Shown one piece after another: positions 23,469-33,483 of a stretch of DNA of 44,438 bases. The translations under genes were made by a program, and so were the position numbers. Origin of the DNA: an uncultured Parabacteroides sp. (GTDB taxonomy: Bacteria > Bacteroidota > Bacteroidia > Bacteroidales > Tannerellaceae). The stretch is taken from positions 1-44,438 of the forward strand of contig CAKVBA010000022.1 of NCBI GenBank assembly GCA_934725305.1, in the 5' to 3' direction. The notes under the pieces were generated by a model. The model saw only the letters and a program-made list of their open reading frames with translations, had not been told where the DNA came from and did not search any database. Each line of letters starts with the position of its first letter. Position 1 is the stretch's first letter.

Positions 23469-24056
23469 TTAGAATTCAACATTCGGTGCCTTTTCTGCAC
23501 CTGCATCGGCCGCGAAATAGGCCTTAGAAGTAAACCCAAACATGCCGGAAAGGATGTTGTTCGGGAAACGTCGGATGTACGTGTTGTAGCTCTGAGCCTC
23601 TTCGTTGAAGCGTTTGCGTTCAACGGAAATACGGTTTTCGGTGCCTTCGAGCTGAGCCTGTAAATCTCTGAAGTTCTCGTTCGCTTTCAGTTCGGGATAA
23701 CGCTCTACGACCACCATCAAGCGAGAAAGAGCTTGACTTAGTTCGCCCTGAGTAGATTGGAACTGCTTGATAGCCTCTTCGTTCAGCTGAGAGGGATCGA
23801 TTGTCATCTGAGTAGCTTTGGAACGAGCATTGACCACGCCTTCGAGTGTCTCTTTTTCATGACTGGCATAGCCTTTCACGGTGTTGACCAGGTTAGGAAT
23901 CAAGTCCAGACGACGTTGATATTGGTTTTCTACCTGGCTCCAGGCCGTTTTTACACTTTCGTCTTTCATTACCATGTCGTTATAGGCACCTTTTACCCAA
24001 AAGAACAGAAGAGCCACAACGGCAATAATGATCCAAGTTGATTTGTTCTTTGACAT
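23469..24056 (-). CDS. LemA family protein
   Basis: 195 residues. An N-terminal membrane anchor (about 8-25, IIIAVVALLFFWVKGAYN) is followed by the coiled alpha-helical LemA domain. QVENQYQRRLDLIPNLVNTV and GYASHEKETLEGVVNARSKA are the family signature, and FNEEAQSYNTYIRRFPNNIL closes it. LemA proteins are membrane-anchored helical bundles of uncertain role that co-occur with TPM proteins. It is co-directional with the beta-barrel gene upstream and the TPM gene downstream. Confidence 0.92.
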   Translation of the reverse strand: MSKNKSTWIIIAVVALLFFWVKGAYNDMVMKDESVKTAWSQVENQYQRRLDLIPNLVNTVKGYASHEKETLEGVVNARSKATQMTIDPSQLNEEAIKQFQSTQGELSQALSRLMVVVERYPELKANENFRDLQAQLEGTENRISVERKRFNEEAQSYNTYIRRFPNNILSGMFGFTSKAYFAADAGAEKAPNVEF

Positions 24057-24093
24057 ACGCTTAATGATTTAAATGGTTATACAATATATAGTT

Positions 24094-24765
24094 TTACTTC
24101 TTATGTAGAGGTAACAGATAGGAGAGTCTCACCGAGATGGTCTGTGAAGCCGAGCGGGAGAAGTGATCTTCCTTGCGGCTATTATAGATATCGCCCAGTG
24201 AGTAGAAATAGCGTCCTTCCAAAAGGAAGTAGCCGATGCCGGTGCGTAGCTCCAAGCCCGGTCCACCGCACAATCCCCATTCAAACTTCTTGTCGATGGG
24301 CTTGTCGTGCTGGAAGGTGTCGGAGTTTTCTTCCCCTTGGGTGTTGTCATCCAGATTGCTGCTGGTGGTTTCGCCCAGAGCATATCCAATCTGCGGACCT
24401 AAGTTGATGAAGAACTTCATCCGCTTGCTTCCGAAATAGATGTGCGTGAGGAAGGGAAGTTCCAGATAGTTGATCGTACGCTTATACTCATATTGAGGTT
24501 GCGACTCATATTTCTCTTGCCATCCCTGTTGCGAGAAGTTCAGCTCTGCCTGCAAACCCAGGTTGGCTTCGGTGTTCCAGCGAAGCGTGGCACCCGCATT
24601 GAAGCCCATCAGCATATCTTGCTTCACCTTAGGCGAAAAGGATACCGATGAGAAGTTGGTGCCGAAAGAGGCGCCAACGGCCAACTCCGGCTTGAACTTG
24701 CTTTGAGCCTTGCCGCTCGACACGACAAGGAAAGCCATTAAGAGGATAATTGCTTTTTTCATCAT
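24094..24765 (-). CDS. Outer membrane beta-barrel protein
   Basis: 223 residues with a signal peptide (MMKKAIILLMAFLVVSSGKA). Alternating strands and aromatic belts (NLGLQAELNFSQQGWQEKYE, FINLGPQIGYALGE, GIGYFLLEGRYFYSLGDIYN) match the PorT-like outer membrane beta-barrel family (PF13568). The start ATG overlaps the stop of the LysM gene (ATGA). A second ATG three bases on is equally possible. Likely an eight-stranded barrel of unknown function, co-expressed with the envelope genes on both sides. Confidence 0.8.
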   Translation of the reverse strand: MMKKAIILLMAFLVVSSGKAQSKFKPELAVGASFGTNFSSVSFSPKVKQDMLMGFNAGATLRWNTEANLGLQAELNFSQQGWQEKYESQPQYEYKRTINYLELPFLTHIYFGSKRMKFFINLGPQIGYALGETTSSNLDDNTQGEENSDTFQHDKPIDKKFEWGLCGGPGLELRTGIGYFLLEGRYFYSLGDIYNSRKEDHFSRSASQTISVRLSYLLPLHKK

Positions 24766-26600
24766 TTAACTTCGCTACGAGTAACCGTAAAATCGTTTTT
24801 ATAGTGAACAATAAACAACTGAGTATTGATGAAACCGCCCCAGTTGTTGACGCGATGGAAATCGAAACTGGTCTGCAAACTCTTGTAACGTATTTTGTTT
24901 AAGTTGTTTTCAAAGTTCGATCCCTGTTTCCAGATAGCATTGAGGAAGAACATACCTGTGTCAAATCCCAAAATACCATATTTCGGGAAGGTATTAATCA
25001 GGTCTTTACTATACCAGTTCTTATATAGCGTGTAGAAATTATGCACATCGGGCGACAGATTGTCGGCATAGAAGTTGCTATATATATAGGTGTTGAGTGC
25101 ATAGAAATCGTCCAGACATTCACGTGTATAGGTCTGCCATTCCGGATAGCCGAACAACGAGATGTTCAATACCGGACGTGTTTCGCGCAGCATACGCAAG
25201 GTCGGGCTGATTTTATTGATGGCATCCAACGAGCTTGAGACAGGCAAAACCACATTGCGGCGTGTGCTATCGAGCAGGGCTTCAATATCGGTTGCATAGG
25301 TCTCGGCATTATACGCCAACTCCTTGAAAGGAATGTTGCGTTGCTGCATTTCTCCTTTGAAGGCCTTGATAAACTCGGGCTTCTGTTGCTTGTCGTTTGT
25401 CTTTACAAGGATAATATTGTCTTTGTCGAACAGATTACATCCGGCTTGAGCCGCCTTGGAATAGAGATAAGAGTGAGGCGTATTGACCTGGAAGACGCAG
25501 GCGTTTGACAACACATCGTCGTTCTTTGATGTAAACGGAATCACATATTTGATGTTATGCTTTTCGGCAAAGTCGGCCACCGGACCAATCTGGTCGTTTT
25601 GCACCGCACCGATAATCAGGCTGGCATTTTTCAAGGCCTGTTCTTGTAGAATCTCGTTGACCTTTGTAGTGCCGTGTCCGGTGTCATAGACCGACAACTC
25701 AATAGAGCAACCCTGCTTGCGCAAGCTATCTACCGCCAGCAACATACCTTCATAGTATTCGATGAAGCGGGCCGTTGTCGAAGAGGGCACACTCTCGTTG
25801 GTCATGAAGGGCAACAATAAAGCCACTTGAATGCGATCGACCCGCTTCACCACTTTGGGAGCCGACAACAGGGCATTGATCACACTCTCTTCGGCCGGAA
25901 CAGGCACTTTGCCCGGCGTCTGTTCTACGTTGTTCTCTGTATCGTTGGTCACGGTTGTAGTTGTCGGCACCTTCAGGATCATGCCGGCTTTTACACCTTC
26001 CTTCAACTGAGGATTGAGCTTGATCAGTTCCGCACTTGAGACGCCGAACTTCCGGCAGATCCGATACATCGTTTCATTCTTCTTCACCTCGTATTCAATC
26101 ATCTGCTTAGTCGTCTTTTGAGCCGGAGTTGTCGAAGCCGATTGCTTCTTCATTACCGGAATACGGATGGTTTTGCCAAAGGAAAAGGTCTCGGTGGACA
26201 AACCCGGATTCACGCGGATGATCTCTTCGGCCGGAACCTGATAGCGGACTGATAAAGAATAAAGAGTCTCTTTTCTCAAGATTGTGTGATAAATATAGTT
26301 GGCTCCCGGTTTAACTTTGGCCGGTGAAATCGCTGCATTTCTCTGAGGAATCTTCAGGGTTGATCCGGCACGGATTCCCTCTTTGCTTTCCGGGTTGAGT
26401 CGATAGATATCTTCTACACTGACGCCATACATGGTGGCAATGGCATAAACCGTTTGCCCGCGTTCAATGGTGTGATAAAACAGATTACCGTCTTGATTGC
26501 CGGTAACCACGACATTGCCTCTCGTATGCTCTTGTGAATAACCAGAGAATGAGGCAAGACATAAGCAAAAAGCCAATAGGCATGTACGTATCTTATTCAT
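24762..26600 (-). CDS. LysM repeat protein with periplasmic-binding-like domain
   Basis: 612 residues. A signal peptide (about 1-22) is followed by three LysM domains (41-85, 104-148 and 169-212, each with the form YHTI..GxTxYxI...P). From about 250 to the end is a type 1 periplasmic-binding fold (QVALLLPFMTN, IIGAVQNDQIGPVADFAEKH, NIKYVIPFTSKNDDVLSNAC). LysM binds peptidoglycan, so the receptor-like domain is probably tethered to the cell wall. The domain pairing is common in Bacteroidota; a ligand is not known. It is first in the operon with the beta-barrel, LemA and TPM genes. Confidence 0.88.
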   Translation of the reverse strand: MNKIRTCLLAFCLCLASFSGYSQEHTRGNVVVTGNQDGNLFYHTIERGQTVYAIATMYGVSVEDIYRLNPESKEGIRAGSTLKIPQRNAAISPAKVKPGANYIYHTILRKETLYSLSVRYQVPAEEIIRVNPGLSTETFSFGKTIRIPVMKKQSASTTPAQKTTKQMIEYEVKKNETMYRICRKFGVSSAELIKLNPQLKEGVKAGMILKVPTTTTVTNDTENNVEQTPGKVPVPAEESVINALLSAPKVVKRVDRIQVALLLPFMTNESVPSSTTARFIEYYEGMLLAVDSLRKQGCSIELSVYDTGHGTTKVNEILQEQALKNASLIIGAVQNDQIGPVADFAEKHNIKYVIPFTSKNDDVLSNACVFQVNTPHSYLYSKAAQAGCNLFDKDNIILVKTNDKQQKPEFIKAFKGEMQQRNIPFKELAYNAETYATDIEALLDSTRRNVVLPVSSSLDAINKISPTLRMLRETRPVLNISLFGYPEWQTYTRECLDDFYALNTYIYSNFYADNLSPDVHNFYTLYKNWYSKDLINTFPKYGILGFDTGMFFLNAIWKQGSNFENNLNKIRYKSLQTSFDFHRVNNWGGFINTQLFIVHYKNDFTVTRSEVK

Positions 26601-26622
26601 CTGTTCGTTCGAATATTTGGAG

Positions 26623-26659
26623 CAAAGATAGTATATGTCCGTATAAAATACTAACTTTG
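26623..26659. promoter_or_regulatory. Divergent promoter pair
   Basis: Minus strand: TATCTTTG at 26623-26630, 23 bp before the LysM gene start. Plus strand: TAACTTTG at 26652-26659, 21 bp before the gene at 26680. Both match the Bacteroides -7 consensus; -33 boxes are not clear. The 79-bp gap thus seems to hold two back-to-back promoters. Confidence 0.55.
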
Positions 26660-26679
26660 GATGCTAATTCAGTTGTGAT

Positions 26680-28149
26680 ATGCAAAGAAACTATTTAAGA
26701 AAGTTAGGCTTTTTCTTATGTGGACTACTCATCGAGTGGGCAGCTTATGCTCAATACACAGTAACCGGAGGCCAGGGCGCACCCTTGTTGGCTGCTGATG
26801 ATTCACAAAATGACATAAAAGTGTATGTGGTGTATGGGATGGACAATGTGACATTAAGTTACAGCTCTTCCTCTACGGCACACACCTGGTATCGCTACAC
26901 AAAATCGAAGCTGGATGCCGTGAAGATAGAGAGCCGGCAGGATGGCACCACCTCAATCGTCACTCAGGTGGAGCCGGGATATGGTTACTTTGTAGAAGAG
27001 CCCGATGGCGGATTGCCCAAGTATATATGGATTGTCGATTATAGCCGTTATCTGTTTCAGATAGACCAGTTGCGTGTGTTGGAGAATGGAGACGCCTGCT
27101 CGGGCGTTCAGTTCGAGGGTAAAGGCAATATGCCTACAATCTATTATTATCTGCCCAATAATGGATTCCGCTCTACATTGCAACGCGAATTTGAGATCTC
27201 TTTCCAATCGCTGGATAGCTGGTCCGACAAGACATCCAACTTTCCGCCGGTGACAAAAACTATCACGAAGAAGATTGTGGCCACGGATGTAGAGGGAACC
27301 ACATTCCGCTTTTCTATCTCAGAGCCGCCTTATGTGGATACCGATTTCACTTTGACGGGCGATCAGTTTGCCCGCCATTTCGATAAAGCTGGCACTTTGT
27401 CAACCGATAGCTATGAGGCGGTGGCCGTACAACTACATGTTGACACCCTGCTGACGATGACCGATGCCGATAATATCAATACATCGAAAGAGGGATTGAA
27501 TGCTCCGGCAACGATTCTATTTACCGCTCATGCCAATGATCCGGTGGCCTCTCGCTACTTGTGGCGCATCTATAAGATAAAAGATCTGGCCGAAGAGCCG
27601 GCGCCTTCGCCGGATGGAGAGAATCCGGCCACGAAGACCGTGCGCTCTTTGCGGGCAGACGAGGCAACGGACGATAGTGGCGAAGAGACGGGCACTTTGT
27701 TGATGAACTTCTCGGGCGAAGAGGTGGAATATACATTCCGGGAGCATGGAGTCTATAAGGCCGTGGCAGAGGTGAGCGACCGCTCAGGCACTTGTGTGGC
27801 AACGGAAGAGCTGGATATTGTGGTTGCCTCTTCCTTTCTGGATGTGCCTAATGTGTTCACTCCGGGTGTAACACCGGGCATGAATGATGAATTCAGGGTT
27901 GCCTATAAATCATTGGTCAGCTTTAAGGCTTGGATTTATAACAGATGGGGAAAAGAGCTGTATCATTGGACCGATCCGGCACAAGGCTGGAATGGCATGG
28001 TGAAGGGTAAATACGTAGCACCGGGCGCCTATTATTATGTGATTGAGGCCGTGGGATCGGACGGTAAGAGATATAAGAAGGCGGGTGATGTCAATATTAT
28101 CCGCTCCAAACAAATACAAACAGATGTAATAGGAGATACGACAGAATGA
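26680..28149 (+). CDS. Secreted protein with gliding-motility (type B) C-terminal domain
   Basis: 489 residues with a signal peptide (about 1-25). The middle contains Ig/PKD-like beta-rich sequence without clear motifs (for example TLLMNFSGEEVEYTFREHGV). The last 90 residues are a gliding-motility-associated C-terminal domain: DVPNVFTPGVTPGMNDEFRV, then FKAWIYNRWGKELYHW and GKYVAPGAYYYVIEA. In type IX secretors this domain sorts proteins outward; no type IX secretion gene is in this window, so its role here may differ. It overlaps the next gene by 4 bp (ATGA), showing translational coupling. Confidence 0.85.
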   Translation: MQRNYLRKLGFFLCGLLIEWAAYAQYTVTGGQGAPLLAADDSQNDIKVYVVYGMDNVTLSYSSSSTAHTWYRYTKSKLDAVKIESRQDGTTSIVTQVEPGYGYFVEEPDGGLPKYIWIVDYSRYLFQIDQLRVLENGDACSGVQFEGKGNMPTIYYYLPNNGFRSTLQREFEISFQSLDSWSDKTSNFPPVTKTITKKIVATDVEGTTFRFSISEPPYVDTDFTLTGDQFARHFDKAGTLSTDSYEAVAVQLHVDTLLTMTDADNINTSKEGLNAPATILFTAHANDPVASRYLWRIYKIKDLAEEPAPSPDGENPATKTVRSLRADEATDDSGEETGTLLMNFSGEEVEYTFREHGVYKAVAEVSDRSGTCVATEELDIVVASSFLDVPNVFTPGVTPGMNDEFRVAYKSLVSFKAWIYNRWGKELYHWTDPAQGWNGMVKGKYVAPGAYYYVIEAVGSDGKRYKKAGDVNIIRSKQIQTDVIGDTTE

Positions 28150-29117
28150 AGATGACTAAAAATAGTGTGAGTGGATTGCTGGCAGGTGGTGTGATATGCC
28201 TTACTGCCTGCATCTCGATAGGATCGAAAGATGTGGAAAAGGTGATGCAGGAGCGTCCTGTGGTATCATCTATGATTGTCTCGCCTGAAATTCCTTCTGC
28301 TGTTCCCTTTTGTGGGAAGATAATAGACATTACGCGCTATAATATGCGAGAGGGTTTCGACCGCGAGATCTCTACCTTTTCTTATCTGCATGCAACGACT
28401 ATGCTCTATTTCAAGCGGGCTAATCGCTATTTCCCCATTATTGAGCCAATCTTAAAGGCCAATGGCATTCCCGACGACTTCAAATATTTGGCCGTGATAG
28501 AGAGCAATCTGGATACACGCATCAAGTCTCCCGCGGGAGCGGTGGGTATGTGGCAACTAATGCCCGCAACGGCCCGCGAATATGGCCTGGTCATCACGCC
28601 GACCGTTGATGAACGGTGTGACGTGGAAAAAGCAACGGCTGCTGCTTGCCGTTATCTGAAAGCCGCCTATGACAAATATAACGACTGGGCCGCCGTGGCT
28701 TCGTCATACAATGCCGGTATGGGCCGTATCTCCGGCGAGCTGAACAAGCAAGACGCCGATAACACTTTTGACCTGTGGCTGGTGGAAGAGACCACTCGCT
28801 ATGTCTATCGCATCATGGCCATCAAGACTATCTTTGAGAATCCATATAAGTATGGCTTCATCTTGCGTGCCCGCGATCTGTATAAGCCGGTTGAGTGTAT
28901 GGATGTGGCCGTCTCGTCGGATATATTGGATCTCTCGGCGTTTGCCCAAAAGCATGGAGTTACCTATGCCGACCTGAAGCGGTTTAATCCTTGGCTACGC
29001 GACCGCAAGTTGCAAACCGGAGGACGTACGTTCAAGCTGAAGATTCCGGTCGAGAAGGAACTATTCTATACGTCTCCGAATAATTATGTGCATAATCCGA
29101 ATTGGGTGGTGAAATGA
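28146..29117 (+). CDS. Lytic transglycosylase lipoprotein (MltD-like)
   Basis: 323 residues. A likely lipoprotein signal ends at CLTAC (about residue 19-23). The SLT domain spans about 90-240: YLAVIESNLDTRIKSPAGAV supplies the catalytic glutamate in VIES, GMWQLMPATAREYGL is the conserved motif, and VASSYNAGMGRI is the third. The C-terminal 60 residues (LSAFAQKHGVTYADLKRFNP) resemble a degenerate LysM. It cleaves peptidoglycan glycan strands in the periplasm. Its stop overlaps the uvrA start by 4 bp, an unusual coupling of a wall enzyme to DNA repair. Confidence 0.9.
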   Translation: MKMTKNSVSGLLAGGVICLTACISIGSKDVEKVMQERPVVSSMIVSPEIPSAVPFCGKIIDITRYNMREGFDREISTFSYLHATTMLYFKRANRYFPIIEPILKANGIPDDFKYLAVIESNLDTRIKSPAGAVGMWQLMPATAREYGLVITPTVDERCDVEKATAAACRYLKAAYDKYNDWAAVASSYNAGMGRISGELNKQDADNTFDLWLVEETTRYVYRIMAIKTIFENPYKYGFILRARDLYKPVECMDVAVSSDILDLSAFAQKHGVTYADLKRFNPWLRDRKLQTGGRTFKLKIPVEKELFYTSPNNYVHNPNWVVK

Positions 29118-32008
29118 AAGAAAACAATGATATTGTAGAAGATGGATACATCTCGGTGTTGGGCGCACGCGTTCATAACCTGAAGAATATTGATGTGGAG
29201 ATTCCGCGTAATAAGCTTTCCGTTATAACGGGCATGAGTGGAAGTGGCAAATCGTCCTTGGCCTTTGACACAATCTTTGCCGAGGGACAACGTCGCTATG
29301 TGGAGACCTTCTCTGCCTATGCGCGTAATTTCCTGGGTAATATGGAGCGTCCGGATGTCGATAAGATAACCGGTCTGAGTCCGGTGATCTCTATCGAGCA
29401 GAAGACAACCAATAAGAATCCTCGTTCGACCGTTGGGACCACGACCGAGGTGTATGACTTTTTCCGTCTATTGTATGCCCGTGCCGGCGAAGCCTATTCC
29501 TACCTGAGTGGTGAGAAGATGGTGAAATATACCGAAGAGCAGGTACTACAACTCATATTGGAGCATTATCAAGGACATAAGACCTATCTGTTGGCTCCTT
29601 TGGTGCGCAACCGCAAGGGCCATTACAAGGAGTTGTTTGAGCATATCCGTAAGAAGGGCTATCTGAATGTGCGTGTCGATGGCGAGATGAGAGAGATTAT
29701 TCATGGCATGAAGCTCGACCGTTATAAGATGCACACCATTGAGGTGATTATCGACAAGCTGATTGTTTCGGCCTCGGACGAGCGTAGGCTGAAAGAGAGC
29801 TTGAAGGTTGCCATGAAGCAAGGCGATGGCTTGGTGGTGGTGTTGGATGCCGATACCGGCGAGGTGCGCCACTATAGCCGCCAGTTGATGGATCCCATTA
29901 CCGGCTTGTCTTATAGCGAGCCGGCGCCTCATAATTTCTCATTCAACTCGCCTCAAGGAGCTTGCCCCAAGTGTAAAGGTTTGGGAAAGGTCAATCTGCT
30001 GGATATGGACAAGATTGTACCCGATCCTTCGCTCAGCATCCATCAAGGAGGAATTGTGGCCTTGGGAAGATATAAGAACTCTCTAATATTTTGGCAGATC
30101 GAAGCGTTGTGCGAGAAATATGGAGTAACCATCAAGACGCCGATCCGGGAGATTCCGGAGGAGGCGATAGACGAGATCATGAATGGAACCGATGAACGGT
30201 TGCAGATCAAGAATGATTCGTTGGGCAATTCCAACTATTTCCTCTCGTATGAGGGCGTGGCCAAATATATCATGATGCAACAGGAGACCGAGGCCTCTGC
30301 ATCCGCTCAGAAGTGGGCCGGCCAGTTCATCAAGATGTCGGTTTGTCCCGAGTGTCAGGGGCAACGTCTGAACCGTGAGTCTTTGCATTACAAGATTGAC
30401 GGAAAGAGCATTGCCGAGATAGCTTCGTGGGATATTTCTACGCTATATGAATGGGTCAGTACGCTTGAGACTAGTGGCTCTTTGAATGCCAAGCAGCAAC
30501 AGATAGCCGTCGAGATCTTGAAAGAGATCCGTTCGCGCCTGAAGTTTCTTTTGGATGTGGGGTTAGACTATCTGTCGTTGAACCGTGCATCGGCTTCGTT
30601 GTCGGGTGGCGAGAGCCAGCGCATCCGATTGGCAACACAAATCGGTAGCCAACTGGTGAATGTGCTTTATATCCTCGATGAGCCCAGTATCGGATTGCAT
30701 CAGCGCGATAATGTACGCCTGATTCATTCGTTGAAGCAACTTCGCGACACCGGCAACTCGGTGATTGTGGTTGAGCATGACAAGGACATGATGTTGAATG
30801 CCGACTATGTGGTGGATATGGGACCGAAAGCGGGACGATTAGGCGGAGAGGTGGTCTTTGCCGGCACACCCGAAGAGATGCTCACGTCGGACACGCTCAC
30901 GTCGGCCTATCTGAATGGTAAGATGGCGATAGAGGTGCCAGCGAAGCGACGTAGGGGAAACGGCCGGTTCATCACCTTGAAAGGGGCACGAGGCAATAAT
31001 CTGAAGCAGGTGGATGTCTCTTTTCCCTTGGGCACATTTATTTGTGTGACCGGCGTGTCGGGTAGTGGAAAATCTACGTTGATCAACCGGACATTGCAAC
31101 CGATTTTGAGCCAGCACTTCTATCACTCGTTAGAAGATCCGCTTCCCTATGATGCTATCGAGGGCGTGGAGCATATAGACAAGATAGTCAATGTCGATCA
31201 ATCGCCCATCGGACGTTCGCCACGAAGTAATCCGGCCACCTATACGGGTGTCTTCTCGGATATACGTAGTCTGTTTGTGGATCTACCCGAGTCAAAGGTA
31301 AGAGGCTATAAGCCGGGTCGTTTCTCCTTTAATGTGTCGGGCGGACGATGTGAGACCTGTAAGGGAAATGGCTACAAGACCATCGAGATGAACTTTTTGC
31401 CCGATGTCTTAGTGCCATGTGAAGATTGTCACGGCAAGCGATATAACCGTGAGACCTTAGAGGTGCGTTTCCGTGGAAAATCGATTGCCGATATTCTGGA
31501 TATGACCATCAATATGGCCGTGGAGTTCTTTGAGAATATTCCTTCCATATTATCCAAGGTGAAGGTGTTGCAAGATGTCGGATTGGGCTATATCAAACTG
31601 GGACAACCCTCGACAACGCTCTCGGGCGGAGAGAGCCAGCGCGTCAAGTTGGCCACCGAATTGTCGAAGCGCGACACCGGGCGTACGTTGTATGTCTTGG
31701 ATGAACCGACCACGGGGTTGCACTTCGAAGATATCCGCGTGCTATTGGGCGTGTTGAACAGGTTGGTCGAGAAGGGCAATACCGTTATCGTTATCGAGCA
31801 CAATCTCGATGTGATCAAAAGTGCCGACTATCTGATAGATATGGGACCCGAAGGAGGCAACAGAGGCGGGCAGGTGTTGTTTGCCGGCACACCGGAAGAG
31901 TTGGCTCAGCACCCTGTCGGATACACGGCTCCCTTCTTGCAAGAAGAGTTAAAGGCGTGTAAGAAACAGGAGGAAGAGAATGAAGAGCGAAATGGAAAAG
32001 ATGCGTAG
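29114..32008 (+). CDS. uvrA: Excinuclease ABC subunit A
   Basis: 964 residues from [18 protein letters not shown] at 29114; an ATG at 29102 lies inside the preceding gene. There are two ABC ATPase modules: Walker [10 protein letters not shown] near residue 41 and GVSGSGKST near 640, with signatures LSGGESQR in each half. Zinc-binding pairs [20 protein letters not shown] and CEDCHG are present. Length is close to the usual 940. It recognises DNA lesions with UvrB. Only one UvrA is in the window; Bacteroides often have two, so this could be UvrA1 or its paralogue. Confidence 0.95.
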   Translation: MKENNDIVEDGYISVLGARVHNLKNIDVEIPRNKLSVITGMSGSGKSSLAFDTIFAEGQRRYVETFSAYARNFLGNMERPDVDKITGLSPVISIEQKTTNKNPRSTVGTTTEVYDFFRLLYARAGEAYSYLSGEKMVKYTEEQVLQLILEHYQGHKTYLLAPLVRNRKGHYKELFEHIRKKGYLNVRVDGEMREIIHGMKLDRYKMHTIEVIIDKLIVSASDERRLKESLKVAMKQGDGLVVVLDADTGEVRHYSRQLMDPITGLSYSEPAPHNFSFNSPQGACPKCKGLGKVNLLDMDKIVPDPSLSIHQGGIVALGRYKNSLIFWQIEALCEKYGVTIKTPIREIPEEAIDEIMNGTDERLQIKNDSLGNSNYFLSYEGVAKYIMMQQETEASASAQKWAGQFIKMSVCPECQGQRLNRESLHYKIDGKSIAEIASWDISTLYEWVSTLETSGSLNAKQQQIAVEILKEIRSRLKFLLDVGLDYLSLNRASASLSGGESQRIRLATQIGSQLVNVLYILDEPSIGLHQRDNVRLIHSLKQLRDTGNSVIVVEHDKDMMLNADYVVDMGPKAGRLGGEVVFAGTPEEMLTSDTLTSAYLNGKMAIEVPAKRRRGNGRFITLKGARGNNLKQVDVSFPLGTFICVTGVSGSGKSTLINRTLQPILSQHFYHSLEDPLPYDAIEGVEHIDKIVNVDQSPIGRSPRSNPATYTGVFSDIRSLFVDLPESKVRGYKPGRFSFNVSGGRCETCKGNGYKTIEMNFLPDVLVPCEDCHGKRYNRETLEVRFRGKSIADILDMTINMAVEFFENIPSILSKVKVLQDVGLGYIKLGQPSTTLSGGESQRVKLATELSKRDTGRTLYVLDEPTTGLHFEDIRVLLGVLNRLVEKGNTVIVIEHNLDVIKSADYLIDMGPEGGNRGGQVLFAGTPEELAQHPVGYTAPFLQEELKACKKQEEENEERNGKDA

Positions 32009-32540
32009 TGGGGAGTTGGCCTATTTCTCTGATCCGGAGATACAAGAGAGCTTCAAGCATGCCAAGGCGGTTTGTGCCCGTTTGCAGAGCATGAGCATCT
32101 ATGACGAAGACTATCGAGAGGTGATAGAAGATCTGATACCGGGCATTCCGGCCAATACGGTCATCTGTCCTCCTTTCCGTTGTGATCATGGGCATGGCAT
32201 TCTCTTGGGTGAGAAGGTCTTTATCAACTATAACTGCATCTTCTTGGATGGCGGTTATATCCGCATTGGTGATCACACGCTGATAGGCCCTAATTGTCAG
32301 CTCTACACACCCAATCACCCGACCGATTATCGAGAACGTCGCGAAGAGAAAGAGTATTCCTATCCCATCACGATAGGCGATGATTGCTGGTTGGGCGGTA
32401 GCGTAGTGGTTTGTCCCGGAGTGACTATTGGTAACCGTTGTATCATAGCGGCAGGGAGTGTGGTCACCAAAGATATTCCCGATGATAGTTTTGCGGCAGG
32501 CAATCCGGCCGTAGTGAAAAAGAGGTTGAATCAGACGTAA
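31980..32540 (+). CDS. Maltose/galactoside-type O-acetyltransferase (hexapeptide repeat)
   Basis: 186 residues if the ATG at 31980, inside the end of uvrA, is used; ATGs at 31992 and 32001 are alternatives, the last matching the usual start [13 protein letters not shown] best. The N-terminal Mac domain (YFSDPEIQESFKHAKAVCAR) is followed by left-handed hexapeptide repeats (INYNCIFLDGGYIRIGDHTL, IGDDCWLGGSVVVCPGVTIG) ending DDSFAAGNPAVVKKR. It transfers acetyl from acetyl-CoA to a sugar. All possible starts overlap uvrA, so the gene is tightly linked to it. Confidence 0.88.
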   Translation: MKSEMEKMRSGELAYFSDPEIQESFKHAKAVCARLQSMSIYDEDYREVIEDLIPGIPANTVICPPFRCDHGHGILLGEKVFINYNCIFLDGGYIRIGDHTLIGPNCQLYTPNHPTDYRERREEKEYSYPITIGDDCWLGGSVVVCPGVTIGNRCIIAAGSVVTKDIPDDSFAAGNPAVVKKRLNQT

Positions 32541-32584
32541 GATACGTATATATTTATAGAATCATTAATAAGAGCAATAAAGCG

Positions 32585-32806
32585 ATGAAAAATCCGATAC
32601 AAATGATAAAGCAATGCGTTGAGAAGGATGAACCCTACTTCGTATTGCGAGGACAAGACTTGTGTGCACTGGCTGCTATCGAGGCCTATTATCAAGAGGT
32701 GCGTAACCATGTGAAAGACCCCTACTTTGTAGAGGAGATAGAAGAGATTATGAAAGATTTTCGTGCCTACCGCGAAGAGGTTGATAAAACTAAAATACCC
32801 GATTAA
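32585..32806 (+). CDS. Small conserved-looking protein, unknown
   Basis: 73 residues, predicted mostly helical: IQMIKQCVEKDEPYFVLRGQ, DLCALAAIEAYYQEVRNHVK, then FVEEIEEIMKDFRAYREEVD. There is no signal peptide, so it is probably cytoplasmic. I do not recognise a named family. It ends 3 bp before the YigZ-family gene, so co-translation is likely. Confidence 0.75.
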   Translation: MKNPIQMIKQCVEKDEPYFVLRGQDLCALAAIEAYYQEVRNHVKDPYFVEEIEEIMKDFRAYREEVDKTKIPD

Positions 32807-32809
32807 ACG

Positions 32810-33406
32810 ATGGCAGATGACAGTTATAAGACCATCAAAGCGATGGCCGAAGGCTACTACACGGAAAAACGTAGCCGCTTTATATCCTATGCGTTGCCTG
32901 TTCGGACGGTAGAAGAGGTGAAAGAGCATGTCGATAAATTCCGTAAGCAATATTACGACGCATGCCATGTCTGCTGGGCCTATATGTTGGGACCCGACCG
33001 CAAGCAATTCCGTGCGGTGGATGATGGCGAACCCTCTTCAACGGCAGGCAAACCCATCTTGGGCCAGATCAATTCCAATGAGCTGACCGACATATTAGTA
33101 GTGGTGATTCGTTATTTCGGAGGCATCGAGTTGGGCACGAGCGGACTCATTGTGGCCTATCGTACGGCCGCCGCCGAGGCCATTGCCGCCGCCGAGGTGG
33201 AAGAGCGCACCGTTGACGAAGACATCACGGTTGTTTTTGAATATCCCTACATGAATGGAATCATGCGGATAGTGAAGGAAGACAATCCTATCGTGCTTTC
33301 TCAGAAGTTTGATATGGATTGTGAAATGACTCTCCGTATCCGAAAAGGCGAGGCAGAACGGTTGCGCAACCGACTGCTCAAGGTTGAGACAGCCTATTTG
33401 AAATAA
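32810..33406 (+). CDS. YigZ/IMPACT family protein
   Basis: 198 residues. The UPF0029 N-terminal domain carries the family signature: KRSRFISYALPV, ACHVCWAYMLGPDRKQFRAV, DDGEPSSTAGKPIL and VVVIRYFGGIELGTSGLIVA. A second domain (DUF1949-like, about 135-198) follows. Bacterial YigZ proteins are small nucleotide- or RNA-associated proteins of uncertain role, related to eukaryotic IMPACT. It is part of the plus-strand run from 26680. Confidence 0.92.
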   Translation: MADDSYKTIKAMAEGYYTEKRSRFISYALPVRTVEEVKEHVDKFRKQYYDACHVCWAYMLGPDRKQFRAVDDGEPSSTAGKPILGQINSNELTDILVVVIRYFGGIELGTSGLIVAYRTAAAEAIAAAEVEERTVDEDITVVFEYPYMNGIMRIVKEDNPIVLSQKFDMDCEMTLRIRKGEAERLRNRLLKVETAYLK

Positions 33407-33420
33407 AATTACTGTATCCC

Positions 33421-33452
33421 TTGTTTTTTATAAACCTTATTCGATATATTTG
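33421..33452 (+). promoter_or_regulatory. Promoter of nhaA
   Basis: TTG at 33421-33423 and TATATTTG at 33445-33452 are separated by 21 bp, matching the Bacteroides promoter. Predicted transcription begins near 33459, so the nhaA start must be the ATG at 33484 and not an in-frame ATG at 33421. Confidence 0.65.
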
Positions 33453-33483
33453 TATTTACAATAATTTAACACAGCAAGTTTCT

